DNA from: Fomitopsis serialis
Taxonomy: Eukaryota > Basidiomycota > Agaricomycetes > Polyporales > Fomitopsidaceae
Length of the DNA stretch: 64,000 nucleotides
Direction: 5' to 3'
NCBI RefSeq assembly: GCF_022376445.1
Contig: NW_025954981.1
Coordinates: 124,001-188,000, forward strand
Shown here piece after piece: positions 34,903-47,083 of the stretch. Both the position numbers and the translations under genes were made by a program. The notes under the pieces are model-generated. The model saw only the letters and a list, made by a program, of their open reading frames with translations, made no database searches and was not told the origin of the DNA. Each line of letters begins with the position of its first letter. Position 1 is the stretch's first letter.

Positions 34903-36258
34903 GGCACGCCGGCAGCTTATGAGCGGGCAAGGAGAGTAGTCGAGAGCCGGCAGGGCGCGGGCTGGAGCGTTCAAGACAGTTCAAGTCAGACGGGCTTTTT
35001 CGTTGTCGGCCCACTTTGCAGCCACCACTAAAGCTCGTGATATCGCTATGCACCATGTTGGGAAGGTCTCGCACGACTTATGGCCGCCAGACGTCCAGCC
35101 ATTGGCGAGACGAGATTATGCTTGACTCTGCAGGACACATAAATGGAGGTAGAAGGGGGTTAGACACGGCCTCGGTGCAGTGATCGCGAGATGTGATGCA
35201 TAACACGGGAGACGCCAATCGACGCGCAGCGAGAAATACTTAAAAAGGTGCATCGCTCTCGATTGAATATTACCCATTGCCCACTGGCAGTGGGAAGGGA
35301 GAAGCATGAAATTCGTAACTGTCGAGGAGGAAAATAAAGAGGAGGAGGGTATTCGTTCGAAAGCAGCGCCTTAAGCACTGGTTGTTTCAATAGCAGTGCT
35401 TCAGACATTGAATTTGAAAATGGATCAACGTTGAAAATGAGTCTACGATAACACCCAACGATGGACTTTTCTTTATTGAAACTGAGTGTTTGACTACATG
35501 ATTGTAATGGTTTCAACACCACTTTGTGGTGCGTACGAGCATTCGATCTCACTGTTCGTAACACGCAAATCCGATGTCGTGGTTCGTGAATGCCTACACC
35601 TCATGTAACAAATATATCGATCCATAGACATGTCTATGATTGTTCCATCCGACACCTACCTTTTCTTGTCGTGCTCTGGAATCCTTCCAGCTACATAACC
35701 CCTGTTACAGACCGAAGAAGCCGGCAAGTGAGCATTTCACCCTGTCTCCCTCGTCCCAGCCAGGCCTCCCACCAACCAATGCACCACCTGCTCCTGCTCA
35801 CCTGCACTGCACTCAACCAATCGACAAATGAACGCCGTGTTAAGACTCGATACAGTGAGGTTAAATAAATATCTTCCCTCCGTGGCATCAGAGCACTCCG
35901 ACCATGCCAATCACATAAGCCCAAGGGGCACCCCATGCGCAACCAGGTGGAACACAACATCCATCACGTTACATGCACTGGTCTCGAAGCCTTCACAGTA
36001 CAGAGACAGCACCAAGGATGTGCTCCCTACTAGGCCTCTTGAGTATTGCAGAGGTCCAAGCAGCGTTGGCAGCGACTGAGATGGCTTGAGCAATGGGATG
36101 GACTCACACTCAGGTGTGAGGCGTGACCAAGGCGTGACTGATGCAATGTCTACTTTTGGTAGCCCGGCTGATGCCCGACAACCTTCCCACGGGATGGGCA
36201 CATGCACCTTTTCGCGTACGCAACGCGCGCGCGAACCGGCCGGTATCCCTTGCGCAAG
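34903..36258. other. Intergenic region left of the mobile element
   Basis: ERG1 promoter side, then about 1 kb with no gene or repeat that I can recognise, up to the 9-bp target-site copy at 36259. Confidence 0.4.
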
Positions 36259-36267
36259 CCTTGTCAG
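36259..36267. repeat. Target-site duplication, left copy (CCTTGTCAG)
   Basis: Nine bases identical to 43362-43370, in direct orientation, exactly abutting the terminal inverted repeats on both sides. Confidence 0.85.
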
Positions 36268-36400
36268 TAGGCTCGTGACCAGCCGTTCAATTCGAACTCC
36301 GATGCGCGTTCGAAGAACGGCTGGTACAATTGGAAGCCGATTACGGGGGTCCCCAAGGCGCTGCCGGATTTGGTACCCCGTGTGAAAAGGGACTTAGAGA
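36268..36400 (+). repeat. Left terminal inverted repeat with hairpin
   Basis: Three parts: terminal TAGGCTCGTG; a hairpin at 36278-36325 (ACCAGCCGTTC pairs with GAACGGCTGGT, and an inner TTCGAA pairs with TTCGAA around a 12-base loop); and the 75-base inner repeat 36326-36400, which starts ACAATTGGAAGCCG and ends GACTTAGAGA. Confidence 0.88.
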
Positions 36401-36562
36401 TATTGGGCGCGTTCGCCTTCTGTCAATGGGTGGAGAACGACCATTGCCAATGTCTCATCTATCACATAGTTCGATATGCATACACTTTAACTCCCTGCGC
36501 AATTTGCTACAACATATGGCAACCCTTATGGACCACAATAAGCTGTACTACGAGAGCAAACC

Positions 36563-39228
36563 TCACCGCGGACGCGCCTCGGCGCGGGATGCAAACGATC
36601 CCCAGAACGATTCATAGGATGTGATCCCTGGTCCACCAGCGGAAGGCAGAGCTTCTACAGGCCGTGGATTGGGGTATGGCACCGAGCTGGTGGAGGCTGG
36701 GTTTTGCTGTGCGTCACCATCCTGCACTGTACACTTCCGTGCACGTTTCGTAGGCCTGCCAGGTCTACTCGACGTGTCGAAGTCGTCACCGCGATGATCT
36801 GGTGCTGGACTTCGGGTGTCATTCCCAAGCTCGGATGAGCCTTCACCGCTGATTTCGGCGCGACGTTTGTTCTGTTTAGGTCGGGTGTCGTGGACACCAG
36901 TTTGCACGTCGAGTGCGGCGAGCTGTTGCGCCGTACATTGGGCGTCCGCCGCCGCCGCGTCTTGCAATTGGCGCGCATCAACTGCGAGCTCCGAAGGCAG
37001 AGCGGGTGCCCCCTTGGTAGCCGGTGGCCCAGGAGCAGATGCCGGCGATACTCGGGGATGCTTGCCCTTCGATGGCTTCTTGGGCTTGGGTGTGAAGGTG
37101 ATATCGAGTGTCGCGATGTGAGTGATTAATTCGGTGCCATACTTATCCCACCATATCCATGACGGCTTCAACATCGACACGAGGACATCGCGGGCCAAGT
37201 TGCCTGTCGTTGTGAGGCGGTCGACCATGGCGTCATCCAGAATGGCTGTCGAGTCGTACAGAGCGTATGCGTGGTCGCGCTCGTACACGTCGTCTCGCCA
37301 CTGATACAGCGCCGATTGAGCCTCGACATCTTGGAGGCCACGGATGACACGCTTGGTCCGTGCGGTTTGGGTGCCGGGCCCAGGACGTGTACGATCAAGT
37401 AGTCCAGGATGACATATGTCGCAGCATGCCAGTGCACCGGTAGGCGCTAAATATGGATGTCAGTGACGAATTAGTGAGAGCGGACTGTACTTGACAGACC
37501 ACTGAAGGGGCTTTCAAACGCATCTGCCCATACACGTCGACGACAAGTCGTACTCTGCACAAAGGCCAGGAGCCCTTCGTCAAGGGCATCTGGGTCCAAG
37601 CATGGTTGCTTGCTGGCTGGGACACCATCCTTACGAGACGTGCCGCCACGATTGATACCGTGTGCATCTGCATACTCTTTGTTTGCTTTCGCCTGTGTTG
37701 AAGTCTTCTTCTTCCTGCCTCTGATCACTGGCTTGCCCCTCCGCGCCGGTGCTTTGTTGGAACGTTGTGCAGGCAGTGCAGCATCCGAAAGTCGCGGAGC
37801 TTGGTTCAGACCATTTGATGATGGCTCGTCGAGAGTAAGATTGAGCGCATATGCGGAACGCTCCACGATGAGGATGGCAAGTCCTTCCCGACCACGACCA
37901 CGCGCCGCCCGACCAGCACGTTGGATGAAGTTCGAGAAAGTTGCAGGGAGCTTCCATTGGACGACAATGTCTATATCCGGTATGTCACATCCCTGGCGGA
38001 GGTAGATGTCGGTGAGACTCAATCTTTGCAATCAGAGACAAACAGTTCAGGGATTGTGAACTCACCATTCCTGCGGCTTCAGTACACACAAGTACACGAA
38101 CGGTTCCCTTTCGGAAAGCCTCCATGGCAGCCGTACGATAGTCAGCTGACAATGTCGCATTGAATGGACGAATAACGTCGGCTGACAAGGGCCCATTTGG
38201 ATGGTCTGCAGTGCGCTTTTCGAGTTGGTTGGTCAGGTAGTCAATGATCTCTGTGCCCGTGTTGATATTATCGACATAGATCCATGTCTTCGGGATCTGA
38301 TCAGGAGAGGTGATTGACTGTGGCAAGACGAAGTCGAGGTCCTCGTAGGTGTTTAGAGGGTGCTCTGCGGCGCGTACAACAAGGGCCACATTGGGACGAC
38401 CGTTGCCCGCATTGAAGAAGCGACTGCCACCCTTAGGAAAGTGTAATTTGCTATGTATGTCTCGTCGCACGCGTGCTGTCAGCGTTGCTGTCACAGCGAT
38501 GACAGGAACGCCGCGCGGAAGGAAGGCGCGGATGACACCAAGCGAAGCATACTTCTTACGGAAGTCTGCGCCCCAGTGCGAGACGCAATGAGCTTCGTCA
38601 ATGACCATAGACAGTATGTGCTTCGTAAACTTCGAGTTCCGCAGTACCCGGTTGATGAATGTTCTCGACTGTAGCATTTCCGGGGACGCAAGGATGATTT
38701 GGTATTTGAGGGCAAGAATGTCCTGACAGGCACACATGCCATTAATCACCAAAAAGCAGAGAAAATATGGGGCTCGTACCCTGACGATTGTAGGTGAGCA
38801 TGACCCATTCTGGCTGCTGACAGCGACTGCGTTCAGGTTGAATTGGTCCTTGAATGTTTTTACCTGTTGGCTGTCAACATAGATACTCGTGAACTGCCTA
38901 GGATGCTCACCATCTCGTCTTCGAGTGACAGAAGTGGCGAGACCATAATGGTAACCTTCGCTTCGTCGTGAGGCCATAGGTGTGCACCTGCAACTATAGC
39001 AGTCTTCCCTGCTCCTGTGGGTGCCTGGATGATCATGTCGACTCCTTCTAGCTGTGCCTGCACACCTGCAACTTGGAAAGGACGAGGCTCCCATTGGTAC
39101 TTCTCCTCCATGAGACGGGTGAGCTTCTGGACATCGTTGTCATTCAGGATTGGCCGCTTATGCAGCGATATTTTCTCTTTTCGCAAAGTCCAGCGATGCT
39201 TTTTGATAGCTTTATGGCGAGGGATCAT
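36563..39228 (-). CDS. RecQ-type DNA helicase inside the transposon
   Basis: ATP-dependent 3'-5' DNA helicase of the RecQ family, superfamily 2. Exons: 39228-38911, 38863-38780, 38722-38066, 37992-37491 and 37446-36563, all in phase, 814 residues. The upstream Q-like motif is EPRPFQVAGVQAQL, Walker A is QAPTGAGKTA (from 68), and the Walker B box DEAHCVSHWGADFR (from 176) is RecQ-specific. Motif III is AVTATLT, and motif VI QRAGRAARGRG starts near 377. A zinc-binding-like CCDICHP lies near 528-534, as in the RecQ C-terminal domain. No HRDC domain is visible; instead there is a disordered basic C-terminus (GRPTKRARK). It faces the DUF6589 gene across 179 bases. I infer a strand-opening role in transposition. 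All core residues are present. Confidence 0.9.
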
Positions 39229-39407
39229 AGTGAACGATGGAGGTGCGAGGTGAGGATTTTAGTTGAATGTGTCAGGCGTGGAACTGCAGCAACACCGCGA
39301 CAAGGTCGGGATCGACCACACAGATATATTTGTACTTGTCTACCACTTAAAACATTTGCTCTTGACTGCCTCGCACTGGCAGTACGACACACTGCAAACT
39401 CCTGAGT
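39229..39407. promoter_or_regulatory. Shared bidirectional promoter of the transposon genes
   Basis: The 179 bases between the divergent start codons. A TATATT element at 39325-39330 lies about 80 bases before the DUF6589 start. The shared spacer suggests coordinated expression of both proteins. Confidence 0.5.
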
Positions 39408-42400
39408 ATGGATCTGTCAGACGAAGATGAGTATCCATTTGCACTACAAGACCTCTATATCATGTCACCCCTCCCTCCGTCTTCACCGCTCACTCCCATC
39501 GCGCTGTCGATCCAAGGCTCACCGTGCAGCTCGGGAATTGAGGCTGACTCGCAAGGCCTTCCATTTGAGACCGGAGAAGGACATTGTGCTGATGACCACC
39601 CCATTGAATCCGCAAACAGGACCCCTGAGGCTGCCATTGCAGTCGTGCCCACCCCAATCCCTCTTTCTCCTTCATTTCCTGCTGCCAATTCCCCACCACA
39701 AACTCCTGTTGCTCGCCAGCCCACTCCACCACTGTACCCGAGCAGCAATGGGCTAGACAAATCCACGCCCATCCGTGGGTCTCCTTCGACGAAGAAGAAG
39801 ATTGTACGCGCGAAGGGCCAGAAGAAGCGAGCGAAAACGCTGCGGCGGCAGCGAGAGGAACAACACGAGCGTGCCCAGCAGCTTGCGACGGCGAACGCCA
39901 ATTATCAAGCTGCAATCGCTGCACATGCAATGGAGCTCACCTTGGGAGATTCAAGCGATGAGGATGCGAGCGGAGGTCTCGCACAGGCTAGGGATGGGCC
40001 AGCTCCGAGTCCGCGCCCACGGGAAGATGTCCTCGAGGAGGTGCTTGCATTGCTCAAGAGCCATGGATTGACGTGGGGCGATCTCGTCCTATACGTCTCC
40101 GACCCGAGTTCTAAGAAGGGACTTGAGAAGTACAAGGGCATGTTCGATGTTCCAGGTCGCATCGAGCAAGTACTCACATATTGGACCTCGTCTCGGAACA
40201 GTCCAACCGGACGCCAAGCCTTATACACCTGGATCGTGAACTACGTCCGAAGACTTGTTACGCGCGAGGGCATCCGGGCAACCAAGGACGGTGTCCTACA
40301 GTCCTCGCGTATGCGCATGAGCGAGGCCTTTGTGACGAACTTCAGCCTGACGCAACTTCATGAACGACTCACCATGCTATGTCCCCTCATGGCAGAGCTA
40401 TTACGGGAGTTTACGATGACCACACGGCAGACGAAGGCAGTCACGGTCGATTCTGCGGCACGAAACAACTTGGTACGAAGTCATCCGATTTCGATCCCTT
40501 AAGTGCTAGACTGACGCAGACACAATCTACGTGCAGCGTGTTGGCTCGGCCCTGATGACGCTGCTATCAGAGCGCAGTCAGAAGAATAGTTATGGAAGGC
40601 ATATCGTTGGACTATACCTATATGCGTCCGGTGCTCAGCGACAGAACATCAGTGTCCTGTCGCAGATCGGCATTTGCAGCAGCTACACGACCATCGCAGG
40701 GACCTCAGCAGCCAAAACCCCACAACATTCCGTCGACTCTGTGGATTCATCAGGTAGCAGCAGCGACAGCGATACAGACTCTGCATCCGACCAGGGAGAC
40801 GAGTCGGACTTGCCGGAGTCGCCGCAATCTCCGAGTCGAGCAAGTCAAGACGTCCTTGAGCTCCCAGAGGTGCAGGCTCCAGGACCAATAGAACAAAGCC
40901 AGGTCTCGCATGCCGAGAAGGACACGCTACCGAGAGCGCAGAACAACTTGCTGGACGATATTGATGAAGACGAACCTGACGAGGGAGGTGGCAAAGTATC
41001 CATTCGAGGCGCGGGACTCCTGCGGCGTCTGTCTGAAGTCTGCCGCAGCAGCGCTCGTACTCAGGCTCGTCTTCATGAGCTCGCCCACGTCTACGACAAC
41101 ATCAACTGGATCCTTCGCGCCGCTGAACAGATAATGGGGCGCAAGGATTCGATCGAGAATGGGACGTGCGCCACCGTTTTCCCGCTCTTTGAGGCACCCT
41201 GCGAGGATATGCGGACTACAGATTTGCTGCATGCCTTCGACACCGCACCCCCTCTCATACGCGACGACATCCTCCTCGATGCGAGCGAGACACAGCTCTT
41301 GTTCACGATGCTCGAACACAACATTCTCCGCATTATCACCTCTTATGGGGGCGAAGGTTTCAACCGTTTTCGTGTCAATGTCGAACGCACCTTGCCACGT
41401 ACGGCCGAATGCATCGCGTTACACAAGACAGAGGTCTATCCGCTCCCAGCGATGAACATCGAGGAGGCGAGCGTGAAAGGCAATGCCGAGGTGCTAGAGG
41501 CAATCTTCAGTGAGCTCGGCCACGATCTTTCCTCTACAAAATTCACGGAGACGGTCAAGATCGTCTTCGGCGACCAGCTTTCTGTGGCCCGTGTCCGCGC
41601 TGTCACCAACAACCGCATGGGCCATGATACCTTCGTGAAATCGTTTCTATACACGACGTTTGCCCCAGGTCTCTTCCACTACCAGATGGCCGCTGCACAT
41701 GGTCTCCTTGAGATGCACTGGGGCGATCCCAGTCTAGGGCCACTTGATCCGGCGAGCCTCTACTGGCACAATACCACCTTGGATCGCAAGCCCTTCGTCT
41801 TGAGCAACCGTCCACCATACCGCGTCGGGCGTGACCTCATTTTTCACTCGCTCTATGGGCGTATACTCCACTGCCTCGAATTGGTCTCATCATGCGACAG
41901 CCTAGACAACTACGCCGAGAGTGTGACTTTCGAAGACTTGCAACAGCATGTCAAGGAGATTGTGGCGCAGTTCGTGAATCCGGCTGTGGTCTCGAAGCTC
42001 CGTAGTGCTCGCTCGCGGGAATCAGCTCGCGCCAGCTCGGACGAGCCGCTTGCATTTACCCAGGGTGACATGGTCTTCGAGAATGCGTGCCTGTTTCTCC
42101 GAGATGCTCTCATCCTGCGAGAGTTCTGCGATTCGATCAAGGCCGGTGACTCGGGACGGCTCATCATCATCCTGAAGATATTAACTCTAAGCTACCGGGG
42201 CAGCGGTCGGACGAAGTATGCCCAGGAAACATTATATCTTGTACACAATCTCGTGCACTTATGGCCGAAGCCGTTGCGGTGCGCCTCCATAGTCTACCGT
42301 CACTGCTGTGATAACTAACGAGCATGCACAGTGACATCATCATCAAGAATTGGCTCGTCAACACGACAGGAAAGCCGAACCATTGGTACCCTGTTGACTT

Positions 42401-43110
42401 GTTGCAGGAACACAACATCTTCTGGACGAAGGTAAGCGTATTCCACACTGTCTATGCGCGTGAATTCTGACGCCCATACTTTGCTCAACAAGACGATATA
42501 CAACGCCCAGGGTAGTGGGGCTTCGTGGGACTGGCTGGAGATGATATCTCCCTGCATCAACATCCTTCGCCAGCTCGTAACATCGATGAACGAGGCATTA
42601 GGATCGAAACAGGGGATGAAGCACGCCGCGCCGGATCTCACGCGCGACCTCGAGGAATTGCGACGCTCGCTCGCAGAAGGCAACGTGTACGTGGTACAGC
42701 CGGGACGTATTATTGATGGTGAGAAAGGTGTGGTGCCGAACGTAGTCGCTGTTGGTCTCTCACAGCTCGCTGGGCCGCTCAATGACTACAACAAACTGAT
42801 GGCCAAGCTCAAGAAACGCCGTAGGAGATCATCGCCGCTCGTTGCGGGTGCTCCTGGACAAGCAACGGCGGCGACCTCCGAGTCGCATGATCGCTCGAGG
42901 GATCGTGTGCCGACCGCGGAACGGCTAGCGTCCGATCTGCCGAACGCACACTTGGAGTACGAGGCCTCGGGTGTACAGGAGGTGTCCGATGATGAGTACG
43001 ACGAGGGCGGGGAGGAGATGACTGCCAGCGAGACTCTAGAGAGTTGGCTAGAGCCCGAGGAATTGTTTTCCCTAGACGAAGAGGATGATGTTGATCCTTA
43101 TCTTGAGTAA
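39408..43110 (+). CDS. DUF6589-domain protein, candidate transposase
   Basis: Large basidiomycete-type protein that I recognise as carrying DUF6589. Exons: 39408-40472, 40537-42278, 42332-42431 and 42493-43110, in phase, 1,174 residues. Residues 1-130 are Pro/Ser-rich and disordered; a basic cluster (TKKKIVRAKGQKKRAKTLRR) looks like a nuclear signal or DNA contact. A helical segment follows, then an acidic linker (about 420-520). The DUF6589 core includes IVFGDQLSVARV near 695-705, APGLFHYQMAAAHGLLEMHW near 730-750, and NWLVNTTGKPNHWYPVDLLQ after 935. The C-terminus is acidic. Function unknown. Its position as the only partner of a helicase within terminal repeats makes it the best transposase candidate; invariant Asp, His and Glu residues in the core would be the place to look for a catalytic site. 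Confidence 0.85.
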
Positions 43111-43203
43111 TAAAATATATTCACTCGGACGCTCGAGAGCGAGACGCATGAAGAGACCGCGATTCGAGGGCCTCAGTACCAGTACACTGCGATGCGCGCG
43201 ATT

Positions 43204-43361
43204 TCTCTAAGTCCCTTTTCACACGGGGTACCAAATCCGGCAGCGCGTTGGGGACCCCCGTAAACGGCTTCCAATTGTCCCAGTCGTTAGAGTGCTGCTC
43301 GCCTCTTCAAACTCCGCCAAAGCGAGCACGTGCACTCTAACGTGACTGGTTTACGAGTCTA
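43204..43361 (-). repeat. Right terminal inverted repeat with hairpin
   Basis: Inner 75-base repeat 43204-43278, a hairpin at 43280-43349, then the terminal TTTACGAGTCTA. The hairpin arms contain CCAGTC, GTTAGAGTGC and GCTCG, paired with CGAGC, GCACTCTAAC and GACTGG, with small bulges. The stem sequence differs from the left hairpin but the position and form are the same, and both loops contain AACTCCG. Confidence 0.88.
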
Positions 43362-43370
43362 CCTTGTCAG
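43362..43370. repeat. Target-site duplication, right copy (CCTTGTCAG)
   Basis: Direct-repeat partner of 36259-36267, beginning immediately after the right element terminus. Confidence 0.85.
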
Positions 43371-46300
43371 GCATCTTTCCTGGCGAATACAGACAGCGAA
43401 TCACAGTACGTTCAATCGTTACTCACCAACATTATTACAAGGCTCGTTCTACCCCGTGTCAGTCGGGTTTATGCATCGGGCACCATCCTAATGGTCAAAT
43501 TACGATGTTGGTTTCCGGCGCGTGACCTACCAAGAAGTGAGTGACTATATGCGTGGGCTAAATTACCTATGTGTGCCGTCCAGGTGTAAGTCGCGCGAGT
43601 CAAAGGGGACGCAAAAGGTCACATAAGATATAGCGAAGAACATGAACTGTAGTCTGTAGCTTACCGGACGTTGTGACAGCGAGCTTAGATGTCGACCTGG
43701 TCGCAGAATCACAGCAGGATAAAGCCCGCCGTGTACTAGAGCAAGCCTAAAGGTGCGTCAAAAATGCCGCCGCCACTACGACGGTGTCAGCGAGAGGGAA
43801 TGGGAGAGAAGATTGAATAAAGTCGTGCGCGGCGTGAACGACTTCAACGACTTCGGAGCGACGCGCGTCGGACTTCCAAGATTGGAGTCGCGTCGGTCAC
43901 GCTTCATCACGTGCAAAGCAAGTCAAGTGGAAGCGCTTGCGTCCCAAAGCGGAACTTACTATTGAAAATACATACTGTAAAGTCTGTAAGTATTTCAGAG
44001 ACCGTCACTGTAACATGGAGGATGTAAATATGCAAGCAATCGAATCACATTTAGCACACGAGCTACTTAGTACGAGGCGCAGAGTTTGAGCATTCGGACA
44101 TGAAGCTATTCGCCACCCTGAGGCTTGCGCACGCGCTCGCCCCTCAAGCACTCACGCACACGGCCGGATCCAATGAACTTCAACGTCATGGAACTTGCGC
44201 ATATCACCCCCTTGGTAAGCCTTGGTCAAAGCCTTGGCACTCGAGGTTATGCACATGCTGTGACGAGGGATGCGGACGCAGAAGCGGCTCTTCCCGGAGT
44301 CTGAAGCCAGCGTGTGGCAGGAGAACGCATACTACTTACCAAGGTCCTTTCGCCGCCGCTCCCTATCGGACCTCCGCAATACCCTCTATCATAGCCGGTC
44401 GAACAGTCAGTGCGTGAGTACCGGCATCAGATATGTGCGGTCCAACTTACGGGATATGATGATGCATATTGGAGAAGGTAGAGGTCGACCGACGGCCGGC
44501 GCCTCAGTGATTCGCTGCATTCTCCGACCCAGCGAAACCTAGTCCGCGAAGAAGACGCGAACCATCGTGCCCCTCAATAGAAAGCAATCATGAACGCTTA
44601 GAGCCTCGCAGAGGAAGCGACGGAAGCCTCGCAGATGAATCAATGAAGCTCCGTAGCGATTGCAAATACGCGTACAGACTTGCAATGAAGACGCACATGC
44701 TTAAATGAACCTGGGAATCACCACTGTGGAAGAGAGGAAGAGCAGATGGCGTCCGCTGCTGTGCCGACGAGGTGGGGATCCCGGCCATGCCTGACATTCC
44801 CTGTCAGAGGCTGTCAGAGGCCACGCTAGCAGGCAGCGCCCACTTCACCATCCTGCTCCAGTCCACTTCCTGACCTGACGCCCAAGCGGAGGACGGTGGG
44901 CATCGCACCCCCGACTCCCGGGGTCATAATGCGTTCGAAGGCAGAAGGCTCCGCACGCGAGCTCTCCGCAGGGGCACATGTGGATGTGGTACTGCACTCG
45001 TAGAGTCGTTCGTGATACGCGAGTGCATGACTTCTTCACCATTCCCAGTGGACGCCCGGCCAGGCCAAATGCGCACTGTGTCGAATGAAGTTCAAATACA
45101 AATTCCATAGCCCCGTACCACGGAGACGAGACCACATGATGCTATCGCTCATGTAACGGGGCAGAAGATAATTTCGCAGGCTCGAAATGAGAGAGGTATA
45201 ACGTACATTTTCGTCCTTCGAACTGTGGTGATGACTTGCGCGAATCGTGATAGCGCTGCCGCAAGACGTGGGCGGAGCAATACGAGCGCACGGGATTTGC
45301 ATGGACACTAGGCCTACTTAGGGTACGCACATTCCACTTTTGAGTTCTCCACGGGGGGAAGCAAGGTACTCTGCGGGGGGAGTAAAGTACTGCGCGAGCT
45401 ATTGCGCAGATACAGTAGCGCGTCATGCACTAGCGGGGAAGTAAACTCGTGAGCCAGGGTCTTCCATCGTTGCACCGTGAGTCGCAACGAGCGGGCGATC
45501 GCCCGCTTCTGCGCCCACGCTCGAATTGATTCAGTTGAACTCGGTCCACTCGGGCCATGGTGTACATCCGAGGTTCGCTCCGCATGGAACATCGCTTGTA
45601 GCAGCAGACCGCCATGCTGGGCGGCTGCCGGGGCGGGAGAAACGAAGTGACCGCTTGAAACGTCAGCAACGTATTGGGGAATCGAGGCACAACCACGCAC
45701 CGAAATGGCGGGGAAAGTTGGCTCAGCGCATATGGGGCGTTGACACCGCTTAACGGGCCTGAGACTGCGCTGGAAGAGCTGGACCATTTCCAAGCGGACG
45801 CAGCGCGCTCAACATTTGTCTCAGATATCAGATGATCTTCTGTGCGACACACCTGGTGTCCGACCCTCATTGGGAATGCAGCCGCCTCGCAAATGTCCCG
45901 TGGATCGCGCGCTCATGCGCGTCTTTGTCCTGCGGTGCGCAGCAGCAGGCAGCAGCATGAGTTCACAAGGCGTTCTGCCGCGTGAGAGCGCAATATCTGG
46001 GGAGATGTAGTTTCTGATTAGGTTCCGGGAGAAAGGGAATGAAAGGAGTGAGTACTCACTCTCGTACAGCTGAAGTCATCATGGCCGCAGAACCGCACAT
46101 CGGTCGCGTCATACGAACCGAGACCACATAATGAACGGTGTGGACTGTCGACTTACTCTATTGCGCGATGGCTATGTGGGGAGTTCAAGGACCAAATTGT
46201 TCCATGGTGGGACATCAGTACCGAGAGCAAGTTTGGCCTCGAGTTCCGGCTAAGTACGATGCTCACCGGCCGGGCCTACATAATGCTCGCCGCTAATATA

Positions 46301-47083
46301 TCTTGTTGGATCTGTAACCCGAAAGGTAGGTTCTCTGATTCTCACTTGCATAGTTCGGGTTACCCTGAATTGACAATCGACAGATGAGCATTTCGTGACG
46401 AACGGTGAGGAGGAGGAGTTCAGTTGAATCAGTTCTTGTTGAAGTTGTTCACGTTCAGACGTAGGAGGTCACGTGCTAAGGGCTTCCCCACGCTGCAAGA
46501 TGGCCGCGCCACAGCGTGGCGGAGAGTCGCTGGAGGAGTGCAGTATGCAGCTCTCTGCGGACGACCATCGCGTTCTAGTCTAGTTCTGCTGGGTTTCGGG
46601 ACGTCGGGCACTCTATGGACGCCCAGCAAATGAAGCTGCGCCCACTGAACAGACGCGAGGACTCGAACGAAACGTCGTCAGCGACCAGCCTGAGCACAAC
46701 CCGCCGCTGAGCGTGCGGCAAGTTCTCCGTAAGTCTGCGGGCATACAAATGAATTGAATGTTGAGGATCCTGTGAAGTAGAACTCGCGCGATCCATTGGA
46801 TTCACTGCATCGGGGAGGAGTCCTAGTCCACTTGTTTGGTCACTGGGTTCATATCCTCTTCCGAGTCTGAGCTGCATTAGCGAGTGCGTCACGCCAGGCA
46901 GATACCTACTGCATTGAACTGATTGAACTGATTGACAATGCAGAACGTCAGCGGTTCTCTAACCACTGGGCTTCACAAGATCTCTCCGGGGGCTGCAGTT
47001 GGTCAAACAACTCGTCTCGCCTTCCAGCCTCTTTCTCCGCCCACATCGGCTCCTCCTTCGTTCCATACCAAAGCGGTCCACCC
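43371..47083. other. Gene-poor 3.7-kb stretch
   Basis: No gene I can support on either strand; open frames are short and without known motifs. Only small local repeats are visible, for example CTGTCAGAGG twice near 44804 and TTGAACTGA repeats near 46915. Confidence 0.4.

Larger units (their letters stand above)
36268..43361. mobile_element. 7.1-kb TIR transposon carrying RecQ helicase and DUF6589 genes
   Basis: Complete-looking DNA transposon. It has a flanking 9-bp direct repeat and outer termini TAGGCTCGTGACCAG (left) and TAGACTCGTAAACCAG (right, reverse complement). A hairpin lies inside each terminus, followed by an inner 75-bp inverted repeat (36326-36400 and 43204-43278) identical at 73 of 75 positions. 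The cargo is two divergent, intact, multi-exon genes: a RecQ-type helicase (minus) and a DUF6589 protein (plus). No DDE-family transposase, reverse transcriptase, tyrosine recombinase or Helitron Rep/PIF1 protein is recognisable. The near-identity of the repeats and the intact genes suggest recent insertion and possible activity. A 9-bp duplication is within the range seen for cut-and-paste RNase H-fold transposases such as Mutator-like elements, but sequence does not assign a superfamily. Confidence 0.85.

Noticed and set aside
34186..35031. A 281-codon plus-strand open frame (and a 302-codon minus-strand frame in another phase at 34166-35074)
   Set aside because: Both overlap ERG1 exon 1, which has unmistakable FAD motifs. 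Long shadow frames are common in GC-rich coding exons.
36259..43370. Helitron or Starship origin for the RecQ element
   Set aside because: Helitrons have no target duplication or inverted ends and use Rep/PIF1 proteins. No DUF3435 tyrosine recombinase is present, and the element is only 7 kb.
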